Assembly: GCA_910579605.1 (NCBI GenBank)
Contig: CAJTUG010000001.1
Coordinates: 1 to 64,000 of the forward strand
DNA length: 64,000 nucleotides
Reading direction: 5' to 3'
Source of the DNA: an uncultured Muribaculaceae bacterium
GTDB lineage: Bacteria; Bacteroidota; Bacteroidia; Bacteroidales; Muribaculaceae
Part shown: piece after piece, positions 45,349 to 53,708 of the stretch
Layout of the letters: each line of letters begins with the position of its first letter
How positions within the stretch are numbered: the first letter of the stretch is position 1
Program-made: the position numbers and the translations under genes
Notes under the pieces: generated by a model
What the model was told of the DNA's origin: nothing
The model's database searches: none
The model's input: only the letters and a program-made list of their open reading frames with translations

Positions 45349-48348
45349 TTATTTAAGTTTGGAGAGACGGGTTTCTATCATATCGTGAATGTCGGCTTCA
45401 TTACCGGGATAGTTGTCGCGGAGAGCTTCAAGGTATTCTTTTGCTTCGAATTTTTTGCCTTTTTCGGCATAAATATCGCTCATTAGAACGAATCCCCGAG
45501 CCAACCAGTAACGATGCGGTGTTCCTGATGAAGTCAAAGCCTGAGCGGCTTTCATCGCTTTGTCGGTTTTGCCTTGGTCAAATAGAGCCTGAGCTGCATT
45601 GAATGCAGCTTTGACCCCATAGATATCGGATGTGTTTTCGGCTATAGAAGACCATTTTTCTATAGCTTCGTAGTTTTTTTCCTGAGCTTCCAGGGCAAGA
45701 CCTATTGTGAATGTTGCTTCAGTTACAGATTCTGGGGCTATGGCTGTGGACTCTAAAAGTGCTTGGGCTGCTTCTCCCGCCTGTATGTAATCGCCGAGTT
45801 CCCGTGCGGAGCGCATAATGCCCAGACGTGCGTCGGCGGCTGTACGAGTGGAGGATGCTTTTTCAAGCAATTGCTTCCACTTGGCTAATGCCGAGGGAGT
45901 TGCGCCTGTGCTAAAATCAACCGAAGCTGATATTTTGAGAGCCTCTTCGGCATAGGGGCTATCTGGATACCGGGCCAAAAGACGTGCAGCCAATTCTGCG
46001 GCTTGTTCGTTTCGTCCGTCGGCGAATGCTTTTCCCATGACCGCGTCGATAGCTTCCGGCGCAAGTTTGGAGTCGGGATGAGAGTCGGCAAATCCAATGA
46101 GGCTTGATTCGTCTCCACGGCTTTTGAAAATACGCATTGCCGAGTCGAAAGACACCGCTTCGGCTTCGTCGTGGGTTATCTGGGGTGCATTTTCGACAGA
46201 CTGGAGGAATGCTAAATATTCGTTTCCTCGTCCTTGGTCGGCCAAAATTGAACGAAGCATTCCCGAAGCTTGAGAAGCTTCGTCGGAGGTTGGGTATAGA
46301 CTTATAACTTTTTTATATGCGTTTATGGCATCTTCCGTGCGATTCATGTCCAAGAGGGTCATAGCCATTTGGAGGTAGCCGCGTCGCCCTTGTGCGGTGA
46401 GCGGATATTTTTCTATGAGGAGTTTGTATGTTTCCACGGCTTGGTCGTTTTGCCCTATGCTGATTTGTGCTTGAGTTGTTTCCAAAAGTGCATCGGGTAT
46501 TAACGACGAATTTGGGAAATCGTGGCGGAACTTTTCTAATGCCTCTAATTTTGCATGGTAATTTCTGGCAAAACCTTGCATACGAGCTTCGTTGAAGGCT
46601 GCGTAGTCGCCGTTGGATGGGTTTGCCGCACGTGCTTGGGCATATAATTCTGCAGCCATCAGGAATTGAGAGTCGTAATATTTGATATCGGCTCTGCGGT
46701 TGAGAATGTCGGCCTTGGCTGCATTTCCCAAATTGTAGTCTAACGCCTGGGCAAAAGTTTTATCGGCTTCGGCATATTCTTTGAGAGCAAATTGCGCGTA
46801 TCCTAACCCATATAGGGCTGCGCCTCGGTTTTGCGCGTTTTTTTGTGAAGTGCGCAAGTATTCTGCATACATGTTGGCCGCAGCCTGGTAATTACCTATC
46901 ATAGCGGCAGCGCGAGCACGGAGCAGGAGTGTCTCGCAAGCAGTTGTGGTATTGTATTTTGCTAAGGCAGCAGCTTGGGAAAGGTATTTTTCGGCTTGGA
47001 TTCCGTTGCCCGAAGCTATTTCTGCCGCACCGAGAGAGTAGAGCACTTGCTGTTTTGTGGCAAGCAGTTTCGGCCCGGGGTTTTTGACGGCATTGATGCG
47101 CGCGAGTGCTTTGGTATAATCTTTGTCTGCCAAATACCCTCCTGCCAGATACTCTGCCACCCGGTCGGAGTAAGGTCCGTCGGGATATTTAGTTAAAAAT
47201 TTCTCGAAAGTGTCGGCAGCCGAAGAGAACGGTACGGCAGCTCCGCTGAATTTGGCTACGGCGTAGTTGTAGAATGCCGCTTCGGCAACCGACGAATCGC
47301 TTGTGTTTATTTTCATTGCTTTGTCGAAAGCCAGAATAGCAGCAGACGTGTCCCCTTGATGGTAAAGAGCTTGACCTAAGTATAGGAGCGCGGATTGAGT
47401 CAAAGTGTCGTCTTCCAAGGTTTTGCCGTCGTAGTCAACGACATTTCGGAGGTGCTTTATAGCCAAATCGTATTCTCCTTTTCCGTATTCTTCAATACCG
47501 AGGATATAGCATGCAGTAGGTAATGGGTTTGGTGTCGCAGCAATGTATTTTTTGAGGTGGTTGATTGCGGCGTAGTTGTCTCCCAGTTTATAGAGCGCTT
47601 CTCCAGCTATTCGGTTCATTTCGGCTTCGTCGGCGGAATTTAGTTTTCCGCTGCGCAAGAGCGATGTGGCAGTATTGGCGGCAGCTCGCCAATTACTCCT
47701 TACATAGTCTATTTCTGCCAGATAAAAATCTGCCATGTTGCCTGGCGCAACATTTTTGTCGGTCTGCCTTAGATATTTTTCGGCTTCGTCGTAGTTTTCT
47801 TGACAGAAATATATGTATCCGAGATAGAATCGTGCGGCAGCCGCTCTTGGGTTTGCGGCCGTTATTTTGCTGAAATATTCAGCGCTTTTTTGCAAGTTGT
47901 GGCATTGCATGTATGCTATGCCGAGGCGGTAGTAAAAATCAGTTTTGTTGGCGGAGTCTAATCCTGATGGCTCTGCTTTGAGATATAGCTGAATGGCTTT
48001 GTTGAAATCACTTTGCATGAAAGAGCAGTCGGCTATGCGCATGCGGGCCAAAGAGCGATTTGGCGACTGCGGAAATTTTTCCAGAAATATTTTGAAAGCT
48101 TCGGCGGCTTTTTCGTAGTTCCCTCTGCCAAAAAAAGCTTCGGCTTCTAAAAAACAGGCAGTTTGGTGTTGGCTTTCTGAAAGGGTACTGAAGTTGATCA
48201 ATCCCAATTGGTCTAATGCAGCCTCGTAATTATTTTGAAGCAGGAAATCCTTGCAACGCTCCAGAGTACCGTTGTCGAGGGGATTGCTAATCTGTGCCAT
48301 AACAGGCATAGAGGCGAGCAGAAAGACAGATATTATGTTTTTTTTCAT
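45349..48348 (-). CDS. Large exported tetratricopeptide-repeat protein
   Basis: 999 residues: signal peptide (MKKNIISVFLLASMPVMAQ) then TPR units throughout (for example YEKAAEAFKIFLEKFPQSPN, DLAIKHLRNVVDYDGKT, AVETYKLLIEKYPLTAQGRRG, NYEAIEKWSSIAEN). The YbgF/BamD-like pattern with LxKYPxSxxAxxA is frequent. Probably a periplasmic or outer-membrane scaffold for the barrel protein encoded next. A TAATTTTG box (48368-48375, minus) lies 20 bases before the ATG. Confidence 0.85.
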   Translation of the reverse strand: MKKNIISVFLLASMPVMAQISNPLDNGTLERCKDFLLQNNYEAALDQLGLINFSTLSESQHQTACFLEAEAFFGRGNYEKAAEAFKIFLEKFPQSPNRSLARMRIADCSFMQSDFNKAIQLYLKAEPSGLDSANKTDFYYRLGIAYMQCHNLQKSAEYFSKITAANPRAAAARFYLGYIYFCQENYDEAEKYLRQTDKNVAPGNMADFYLAEIDYVRSNWRAAANTATSLLRSGKLNSADEAEMNRIAGEALYKLGDNYAAINHLKKYIAATPNPLPTACYILGIEEYGKGEYDLAIKHLRNVVDYDGKTLEDDTLTQSALLYLGQALYHQGDTSAAILAFDKAMKINTSDSSVAEAAFYNYAVAKFSGAAVPFSSAADTFEKFLTKYPDGPYSDRVAEYLAGGYLADKDYTKALARINAVKNPGPKLLATKQQVLYSLGAAEIASGNGIQAEKYLSQAAALAKYNTTTACETLLLRARAAAMIGNYQAAANMYAEYLRTSQKNAQNRGAALYGLGYAQFALKEYAEADKTFAQALDYNLGNAAKADILNRRADIKYYDSQFLMAAELYAQARAANPSNGDYAAFNEARMQGFARNYHAKLEALEKFRHDFPNSSLIPDALLETTQAQISIGQNDQAVETYKLLIEKYPLTAQGRRGYLQMAMTLLDMNRTEDAINAYKKVISLYPTSDEASQASGMLRSILADQGRGNEYLAFLQSVENAPQITHDEAEAVSFDSAMRIFKSRGDESSLIGFADSHPDSKLAPEAIDAVMGKAFADGRNEQAAELAARLLARYPDSPYAEEALKISASVDFSTGATPSALAKWKQLLEKASSTRTAADARLGIMRSARELGDYIQAGEAAQALLESTAIAPESVTEATFTIGLALEAQEKNYEAIEKWSSIAENTSDIYGVKAAFNAAQALFDQGKTDKAMKAAQALTSSGTPHRYWLARGFVLMSDIYAEKGKKFEAKEYLEALRDNYPGNEADIHDMIETRLSKLK

Positions 48349-48679
48349 GTCGTCGATTTTAAAAGCACAAAATTAGTCAAAAAATCAGAGTTTCTATCAA
48401 GAAAGCGGTGTTCAATTTAGCTGTCAGAGATTTTTTGGAGATATTCTATGATATTTGTGCGGGAAATTTGTAAACTGTGATATTACGTTTATTGCAGCAG
48501 CCTTCAATCGAAAAAAATGTTTACCTTTGCGCCTGAAGATTTGCAATCGCAGACAAAAACCATAATGAGACCCAATCGTTCCATAAAATAAGCATATTTA
48601 ATGGAATTTTAGCCGCTAAAAAAGGTTTTAAAGGTCTATGCGTTTGCGAGGTGTCTGTTTTAGCTATAATCCGTATTGT
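48349..48679. other. Intergenic region between the TPR gene and the lipoprotein gene
   Basis: About 330 bases without a supported gene. It holds a minus-strand TAATTTTG box (48368-48375) for the TPR gene and a plus-strand TACCTTTG box (48522-48529) that may start the lipoprotein-macro transcript with a leader of roughly 145 bases. No -33 box at the right distance and no clear hairpin were seen. An ATG at 48638 in the lipoprotein frame is ignored in favour of 48680. Confidence 0.5.
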
Positions 48680-49159
48680 ATGGTAGTGATATATAAATTC
48701 TTATCAGCTTTTGCTGCAATTTTAATATTTGCTGTTTGTTTCAGTTCTTGTTCGGCTAATTCCGAGAGTGATGGTGGGGATTCGGTGAGACAGGTGCAGA
48801 ATAACGCAACTGTCTCTAACAATTATTCATGCCCTCAAGCTTCAGAGGCACCGGCTGTATCGCCGTCTCATCAATCGTCGAACCAAACAAATAGAACAAT
48901 CCCAAGCACAACGACAACACGTTCTGACGCTTTTCGCTTTGCTTTTGACTCCGGTAAACAATCAGGCTACTCCGATGGACTAAAAGGGGAAAACAATTGT
49001 TCGGCTATGGCTTCTGTATATTCAGACGATTGGATTAAACAAGCGTTTATCCAAGGTTATGAACTTGGACAGGCCGAGGCCGGTTCGGAATCAGCCGGCT
49101 CAGAAGGGAATGAGTATGTTGATTGCGATGATGATTATTATTATGAAGATGATTATTAA
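48680..49159 (+). CDS. Small lipoprotein with acidic Tyr/Asp tail
   Basis: 159 residues from the ATG at 48680. Lipoprotein signal ends at the Cys in CFSSCSANSES (Cys24). Then a Ser/Thr/Asn/Gln-rich low-complexity stretch (about 25-85), a small ordered-looking part (FRFAFDSGKQSGYSDGLKGE; WIKQAFIQGYELGQAEAG) with two GY..G motifs, and an unusual tail YVDCDDDYYYEDDY. I do not recognise a family. It lies 13 bases before the macro-domain gene. Confidence 0.65.
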   Translation: MVVIYKFLSAFAAILIFAVCFSSCSANSESDGGDSVRQVQNNATVSNNYSCPQASEAPAVSPSHQSSNQTNRTIPSTTTTRSDAFRFAFDSGKQSGYSDGLKGENNCSAMASVYSDDWIKQAFIQGYELGQAEAGSESAGSEGNEYVDCDDDYYYEDDY

Positions 49160-49172
49160 GTAGGATTTTGTG

Positions 49173-49637
49173 ATGGTTAAGTATATTGAAAGAGGCGATA
49201 TATTCGATATTGACGGTGTGAACAGCTATGCGCATGGCTGTAATTGTGCCGGGGCTATGGGTAAAGGGATAGCCCTGCAATTCAGATCCAAATTTCCGGC
49301 TATGTATACCGAGTATAGAGAGATGTGCTTGGCAGGGAAATATAATCCGGGGGATGTTTTTGATTATAATTATGGAAAGGGTCATGTCTATAATCTCGGT
49401 ACGCAGCAAACATGGAGAACGAAGGCAAAGTTGGAGTATATAGAGCGGTCTGTGGTCGGTATGCTTGAATTGGCGTCTGGGGATAATGTGTCAAAAATAG
49501 CACTTCCTGCAATCGGGGCAGGGTTGGGCGGATTGCTGTGGAAAGATGTAAAAGCGGTTTTGGACAGGGTTTCTGCCGCTTATCCGAATGTTGATTTGTA
49601 TGTTGTTGAAGCTTATGAACGCAATGATTCCATGTAG
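49173..49637 (+). CDS. Macro-domain protein of the DarG/TARG1 type
   Basis: 154 residues, a single macro domain. GCNCAGAMGKGIALQFRSKFP matches the ADP-ribose-binding start of DarG/TARG1-like domains (split here at residues 22-42). WRTKAKLEYIERSV holds lysines (84, 86) at the catalytic lysine position of DarG, and PAIGAGLGGLLW forms the phosphate loop. Such enzymes remove ADP-ribose from nucleic acid or protein. DarG is normally encoded next to the toxin DarT; no DarT is visible here. The ATG at 49173 is preferred over GTG at 49170. It follows the lipoprotein gene by 13 bases. Confidence 0.88.
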   Translation: MVKYIERGDIFDIDGVNSYAHGCNCAGAMGKGIALQFRSKFPAMYTEYREMCLAGKYNPGDVFDYNYGKGHVYNLGTQQTWRTKAKLEYIERSVVGMLELASGDNVSKIALPAIGAGLGGLLWKDVKAVLDRVSAAYPNVDLYVVEAYERNDSM

Positions 49638-49674
49638 AAAGCTCTATTTTAACAAATATTGTTAAGGTACGGCA

Positions 49675-49704
49675 ATTGAGTTCGCTGCGAAATTCTTATT
49701 TTTG
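49675..49704 (+). promoter_or_regulatory. Promoter of lepB
   Basis: ATTG (49675-49678), 18 bases, TATTTTTG (49697-49704), 22 bases before the ATG at 49726; excludes the longer frame from 49702. Confidence 0.55.
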
Positions 49705-49725
49705 CAAATTATTACTATAATAGCA

Positions 49726-51204
49726 ATGGAAAAAGAACAAAATATGAGCTTTGGCGAAGATTTCCGCCGCCGTATCAAAGAAATAAAATTGAGCCGCTGG
49801 ATTCGTTTCGGCGTTGTTAGTCTTATCTTTATCTTTTGGACGATATGGCTCGGGTGGCCATTGCTTTTTCTGATACTCCTATTTGATATTTATATAACCG
49901 GTTACATCCCTTTTACATGGTGGAAAAAAAGTAAGACACCATGGGTAAAGAGCGTTATGAGCTGGGTTGACGCTATAGTGTATGCTCTAATATTGGTATA
50001 TTTTGTTTTTGCATTCGTCGGGCAGAATTACCAGATACCGTCGAGCTCGCTTGAAAAGACTTTGCTCACGGGCGATTATCTGTGGGTCAATAAAATGGTT
50101 TATGGTCCGCGAGTTCCTTTTACTCCGGTTCATTTCCCTTTGGTTCATAACAAGCTTTTTGGAGTTAAGAGTTATCTCGACAGCCCTTCCAATAGCTACA
50201 AGCGCCTGAAGGGTCTGAGAAATGTTGAAGAAGGAGATATTGTGGTCTTCAATTTTCCTGCCGGGGATACTGTGGCAGAAAAATTTGAGGAAACGCCCAT
50301 GTATTATGATTTATTGGTGAAGCAATATGGCCGAGAGGCTTTGCACCGCGATAAGCAGCGTTTCGGCGATATAATTTACCGTCCGGTGGACCGCCGGCAG
50401 AATTTCGTAAAAAGGGCTGTAGGTCTTCCCGGGCAGAATTTCAGGATTTCCGACGACGTTATTTACATTGATGGCGAGGCTCGTCCTTTCCCGGAAAATG
50501 TTCAGTTTAATTATGTGTTTGCCACCAATACAGCGCTTTTAGAGCAAGATCTCAAGGATTTGGATATGGCTCCTTCGGATTTGTCGGCTTTTGATTGGCG
50601 TGGGGAAACAGGAGCAAATCTGCGTCATTTCCTCCCCGGTTCTGCCGACGGGAATTATCTTTATATGGCGCCGTTGACCAATGGCATGATTGAGCAGATG
50701 AAATCTAAGGGTATTTTGACAGATTATGTAAAGTTCAACGATATATCCCATTATTTTATGGGTATGGATATGAATTCCATGGTGTTCCCTTATGGTTCTG
50801 ATGCCGATTGGACTCTTTCGGATTTTGGAGGTGACAAAGGAATTCTTATTCCGGCAAAAGGTATGACCGTGGAGCTTACCCCTGAGAACTGGACGCTTTA
50901 CCAACGTTGTATCCGCAACTATGAGGGTCATGACGAGGCATATTTTGATGAGGCGAGCCAGACGGCTTATATAGGAGGTGAGCCTGCCAGGACATATACT
51001 TTCGGAATGGACTATTATTTTATGATGGGCGATAACCGCGATAATTCTCAAGATTCCCGCTTCTGGGGCTTTGTTCCGGAAGACCATATCGTTGGTACAC
51101 CTATGATTGTATTGGCTTCGTTTGATCAGGAACGCGGTCTTTCCGACGGTAAGATACGATGGAACCGTATACTTCGTAGTGCCAATCCCGACAAATCGAA
51201 ATAA
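49726..51204 (+). CDS. lepB: Signal peptidase I
   Basis: 492 residues from the ATG at 49726. Three hydrophobic segments (about 28-42, 44-60, 83-98), then the catalytic serine box [10 protein letters not shown] (Ser108), the lysine box [14 protein letters not shown] (Lys229) and the C-terminal [19 protein letters not shown]. It cleaves signal peptides at the outer face of the inner membrane. The protein is much longer than E. coli LepB (324) because of added segments between Ser and Lys boxes and before MMGDNRDNS, the usual Bacteroidota form. The WbqC gene follows 23 bases later. Confidence 0.95.
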   Translation: MEKEQNMSFGEDFRRRIKEIKLSRWIRFGVVSLIFIFWTIWLGWPLLFLILLFDIYITGYIPFTWWKKSKTPWVKSVMSWVDAIVYALILVYFVFAFVGQNYQIPSSSLEKTLLTGDYLWVNKMVYGPRVPFTPVHFPLVHNKLFGVKSYLDSPSNSYKRLKGLRNVEEGDIVVFNFPAGDTVAEKFEETPMYYDLLVKQYGREALHRDKQRFGDIIYRPVDRRQNFVKRAVGLPGQNFRISDDVIYIDGEARPFPENVQFNYVFATNTALLEQDLKDLDMAPSDLSAFDWRGETGANLRHFLPGSADGNYLYMAPLTNGMIEQMKSKGILTDYVKFNDISHYFMGMDMNSMVFPYGSDADWTLSDFGGDKGILIPAKGMTVELTPENWTLYQRCIRNYEGHDEAYFDEASQTAYIGGEPARTYTFGMDYYFMMGDNRDNSQDSRFWGFVPEDHIVGTPMIVLASFDQERGLSDGKIRWNRILRSANPDKSK

Positions 51205-51227
51205 TAGCGGCTTGTTTGTGATGAGCA

Positions 51228-51872
51228 ATGGATAAGGGCGCCATTATTTTACCTCCGCAGTTGTTTGCATCAACCGGCTATTATGCTTTGATGATGAGCA
51301 GCGACTATGTGGCGATAGATTATGATTTGCGTTTTGACAAACGTTTTAAGTCGGTCCATCGCTATGATATAGCCGATACTCGCGGTCTGTTGCAGTTGAC
51401 TGTTCCTGTGAGCCGCCGTGCCGGATTTTTTACGGATGGCGGCTTGAAATGGAGCGATATTGATGTGTCGGCACATGGCCGGTGGTGGGAAGTGCATAAG
51501 ACGGCATTGGAAAGCGCTTATGGGCGTACGCCTTTTTTTGAATATTTGTTTTATAAATTTGAACCTCTTTTTGACGCGCGTTCGGTGGGTGGCGGCGAAA
51601 CTATCTGCTCTTTGTGTAGCCGAGCCGATGAAATAGTGCGTGGAGTCTTGGGTATAAGAACAAAAGTAATATCTGTAGAGGAAGCATTGTCTATGGGTGC
51701 GATGGATTTGCGTCGGCGTGAAGCTTTGGAGGCTGCCATGCCGACGGTAGGACCATATTACCAAGTGCGGGCCGATAAACTTGGTTTTATATCCGGACTT
51801 TCTATTTTAGATCTTATTTTCAATATGGGAACAGAGGCGCCGCTGTCGTTGAAAGATTGTATAAAAAGCTGA
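51228..51872 (+). CDS. WbqC family protein
   Basis: 214 residues, soluble. It begins GAIILPPQLFASTGYYALMM, with KSVHRYDIADTRGLLQLTVPV and RWWEVHKTALESAYGRTPFFEYLFYKFEPLF. These fit WbqC-like proteins, some of which lie in O-antigen loci, but their reaction is not established. It follows lepB in one operon, ended by a strong terminator. Confidence 0.85.
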   Translation: MDKGAIILPPQLFASTGYYALMMSSDYVAIDYDLRFDKRFKSVHRYDIADTRGLLQLTVPVSRRAGFFTDGGLKWSDIDVSAHGRWWEVHKTALESAYGRTPFFEYLFYKFEPLFDARSVGGGETICSLCSRADEIVRGVLGIRTKVISVEEALSMGAMDLRRREALEAAMPTVGPYYQVRADKLGFISGLSILDLIFNMGTEAPLSLKDCIKS

Positions 51873-51885
51873 TATAGAATATATA

Positions 51886-51927
51886 GAGCCAACAAGGCGT
51901 CCATGCAGGGACGCCTTGTTGGCTCTT
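51886..51927 (+). terminator. Terminator after the lepB-wbqC operon
   Basis: Perfect 18-base arms (51886-51903 and 51910-51927), apex GGCGTCC/GGACGCC, 6-base loop. A smaller second hairpin CCGC/GCGG (51971-51981) followed by eight T's lies 44 bases further on. Confidence 0.85.
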
Positions 51928-52011
51928 GAATCTATCCGGCTTAGGTTCTTTTAACTTAATGTGATGCAAACCGCTTTGCGGATTTTTTTTACCTTAATTT
52001 TAAATACTTGA

Positions 52012-52045
52012 AAACCAATTATAAACCAATCTTAAATAAACCAAT
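52012..52045 (+). repeat. Three AAACCAAT copies between convergent genes
   Basis: AAACCAAT at 52012-52019, 52023-52030 and 52038-52045 in an AT-rich stretch between WbqC and the ECF sigma gene. Function unknown; may be chance in low-complexity DNA. Confidence 0.6.
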
Positions 52046-52156
52046 CAATAACCTTAAAATCTATATCTTTTTTTCCGGCAACCAGGGTTCCGGACTTACC
52101 TTATCTATATCTATTGTGATATATTGTATTTTTTTCTGTAATAGCTGGCCATGGGC

Positions 52157-52660
52157 TTAACGGTAGTCTGCAAATCTTTCTTGCAATTTTTTGCGGGCGA
52201 AGAATATGCGGCTTTTAATTGTACCGACAGGCAACCCCATGTGGTCGGCGATTTCGTTGTATTTGTAGCCGGCAACGTGCATAGAGAATGGGATTCTGTA
52301 TCCTTCTGCAAATTCGTTGATAGCAGCAGTGATTTCGGTAGCCCCATAAGATCCTTCCGGAGATTCGATACCGGAGTCTTGGCTCAGGTTGAGATGATAG
52401 AGATTGTCGGTGGTGTCTATCATTGTAGCCGAGCGAACGCCTCTTCTGTAATTGTTGATGAAGATGTTTCTCATAATTGTGAACACCCATCCTTTGAAAT
52501 TAGTGTTTTCGGCGTATTTGTCTTCGTTGTCAAGCGCCTTGAGGGTGGTGTCCTGAAGGAGGTCGTATGCGTCATCTCGGTTGCTGGTGAGCATGTATGC
52601 GAAATTTAGGAGGTTGTCCTGAAGTTTCATCAAGTTTGATTGAAATTTTGCGCTTGCCAT
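52157..52660 (-). CDS. ECF-type RNA polymerase sigma factor
   Basis: 167 residues from the ATG at 52660. Region 2 (NLLNFAYMLTSNRDDAYDLLQDTTLKAL, FKGWVFTIMRNIFINNYRR) and region 4 (FAEGYRIPFSMHVAGYKYNEIADHMGLPVGTIKSRIFFARKKL) are both clear. No anti-sigma gene is next to it. The start at 52660 is set by a perfect promoter at 52733-52764 that overlaps the longer frame (to 52744). It diverges from the MacAB-TolC-like operon, a possible target. Confidence 0.93.
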   Translation of the reverse strand: MASAKFQSNLMKLQDNLLNFAYMLTSNRDDAYDLLQDTTLKALDNEDKYAENTNFKGWVFTIMRNIFINNYRRGVRSATMIDTTDNLYHLNLSQDSGIESPEGSYGATEITAAINEFAEGYRIPFSMHVAGYKYNEIADHMGLPVGTIKSRIFFARKKLQERFADYR

Positions 52661-52732
52661 ACGGGTTAATTTTTTAGGGGTTTGAGAATCGTTTTTTTGG
52701 GGTTGTGAAGCAGTTGTTTTTGTTTCACGACT

Positions 52733-52764
52733 CAAAGTTAGCACCGATTTTTTTCGGTGTCAAC
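52733..52764 (-). promoter_or_regulatory. ECF sigma promoter with inverted repeat in the spacer
   Basis: Minus-strand GTTG (52761-52764), 20 bases, TAACTTTG (52733-52740). The spacer contains a perfect 6-base inverted repeat CACCGA (52742-52747) and TCGGTG (52754-52759) around six T's, well placed for a repressor or activator dimer. Confidence 0.65.
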
Positions 52765-52853
52765 TTTTTTTGCAATATTTTTTTGAAATTTCTGAAATTT
52801 TCAAAAACCATAACTTTAAAATACAGATAATCAGACAGATATGAAATTACAGA

Positions 52854-52900
52854 ATTGTTACAAGATTGTTACGTACGAATATTTGTAACATTTTTGTAAT
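52854..52900. promoter_or_regulatory. Candidate operator cluster: ATTGTTAC direct repeats and TGTAA repeats
   Basis: ATTGTTAC at 52854-52861 and 52865-52872 (11 bases apart), then TTTGTAA copies with TGTAA at 52884-52888 and 52895-52899 (also 11 apart) in the opposite sense. Same-face spacing and dyad symmetry suggest cooperative protein binding. Confidence 0.45.
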
Positions 52901-53036
52901 TGAGTTTTCATCATATTGTGTATGCTTGTATGTAACTAAAGATATGCATATACGTCTTATAAATACAACAAACGATTTACAAGGACACATTTTTTTACTA
53001 CAATCTATATAAATTGAATAAAACGCATCAATCCAG

Positions 53037-53708
53037 ATGATTATTAAACTCACAGATGTAAATAAGACTTATCCCGGTGCTGTTCCTCTTCATGTACTCA
53101 AGGATATCAATCTTGAGATAAGGCGTGGCGAGCTTGTGTCAATAATGGGTGCATCGGGATCGGGGAAATCTACGTTGCTTAATATTTTGGGTATATTAGA
53201 CAATTATGATTCCGGCGAATATCTATTAGACGGAGTTGAAATAAAGGATTTGAGTGAAAATCGAGCAGCCGAGTTGAGGAACAAGATGATAGGTTTTGTC
53301 TTCCAGTCGTTTAATCTGATAAGCTACAAGACTGCTCTGGAGAATGTTGCACTTCCTTTGTTTTATCAAGGTGTCGGGCGCAAGAAACGCAATCTCATGG
53401 CAATGGAGCAGTTGGAGCGCATGGGTCTTGCCGACCGGGCCACCCATTTGCCGGGAGAATTGTCGGGCGGACAGAAACAGCGAGTTGCAATAGCTCGGTC
53501 TATAGTTACGAATCCGTCGTTAATTCTTGCGGATGAGCCAACGGGGGCATTGGATTCGCATACATCTAAAGAGGTTATGGAAGTTTTCCGGCAACTGAAT
53601 TCCGATGGGATGACAGTTGTGATCGTTACCCACGATCCCGGAGTTGGAGCTGCGACAGATCGTATAATCCGTATAGTAGACGGTGAAATAGCACACGGTA
53701 ATGTTTGA
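53037..53708 (+). CDS. MacB/LolD-type ABC transporter ATP-binding protein
   Basis: 223 residues. Walker A GASGSGKSTLL, Q-loop FQSFNLI, signature LSGGQKQRVAIARSI, Walker B LILADEPTGALD and switch His in IVTHDPG are all present. The type powers FtsX-like permeases that work as mechanotransmitters. First gene of the efflux operon; its end overlaps the first permease by eight bases. Confidence 0.96.
   Translation: MIIKLTDVNKTYPGAVPLHVLKDINLEIRRGELVSIMGASGSGKSTLLNILGILDNYDSGEYLLDGVEIKDLSENRAAELRNKMIGFVFQSFNLISYKTALENVALPLFYQGVGRKKRNLMAMEQLERMGLADRATHLPGELSGGQKQRVAIARSIVTNPSLILADEPTGALDSHTSKEVMEVFRQLNSDGMTVVIVTHDPGVGAATDRIIRIVDGEIAHGNV

Larger units (their letters stand above)
52661..53036. other. 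Divergent regulatory region between the ECF sigma gene and the efflux operon
   Basis: 375 bases, very AT-rich, no gene. It holds the ECF sigma promoter with a dyad in its spacer (52733-52764) and a cluster of ATTGTTAC/TGTAA repeats (52854-52900). No full consensus promoter for the plus-strand ABC operon was found; TATGCTTG at 52921-52928 is the nearest -7-like box. Confidence 0.6.

Noticed and set aside
1181..49637. TIR gene and macro-domain gene considered one NAD/ADP-ribose system
   Set aside because: They are about 46 kb apart with core genes between; nothing in the sequence links them.
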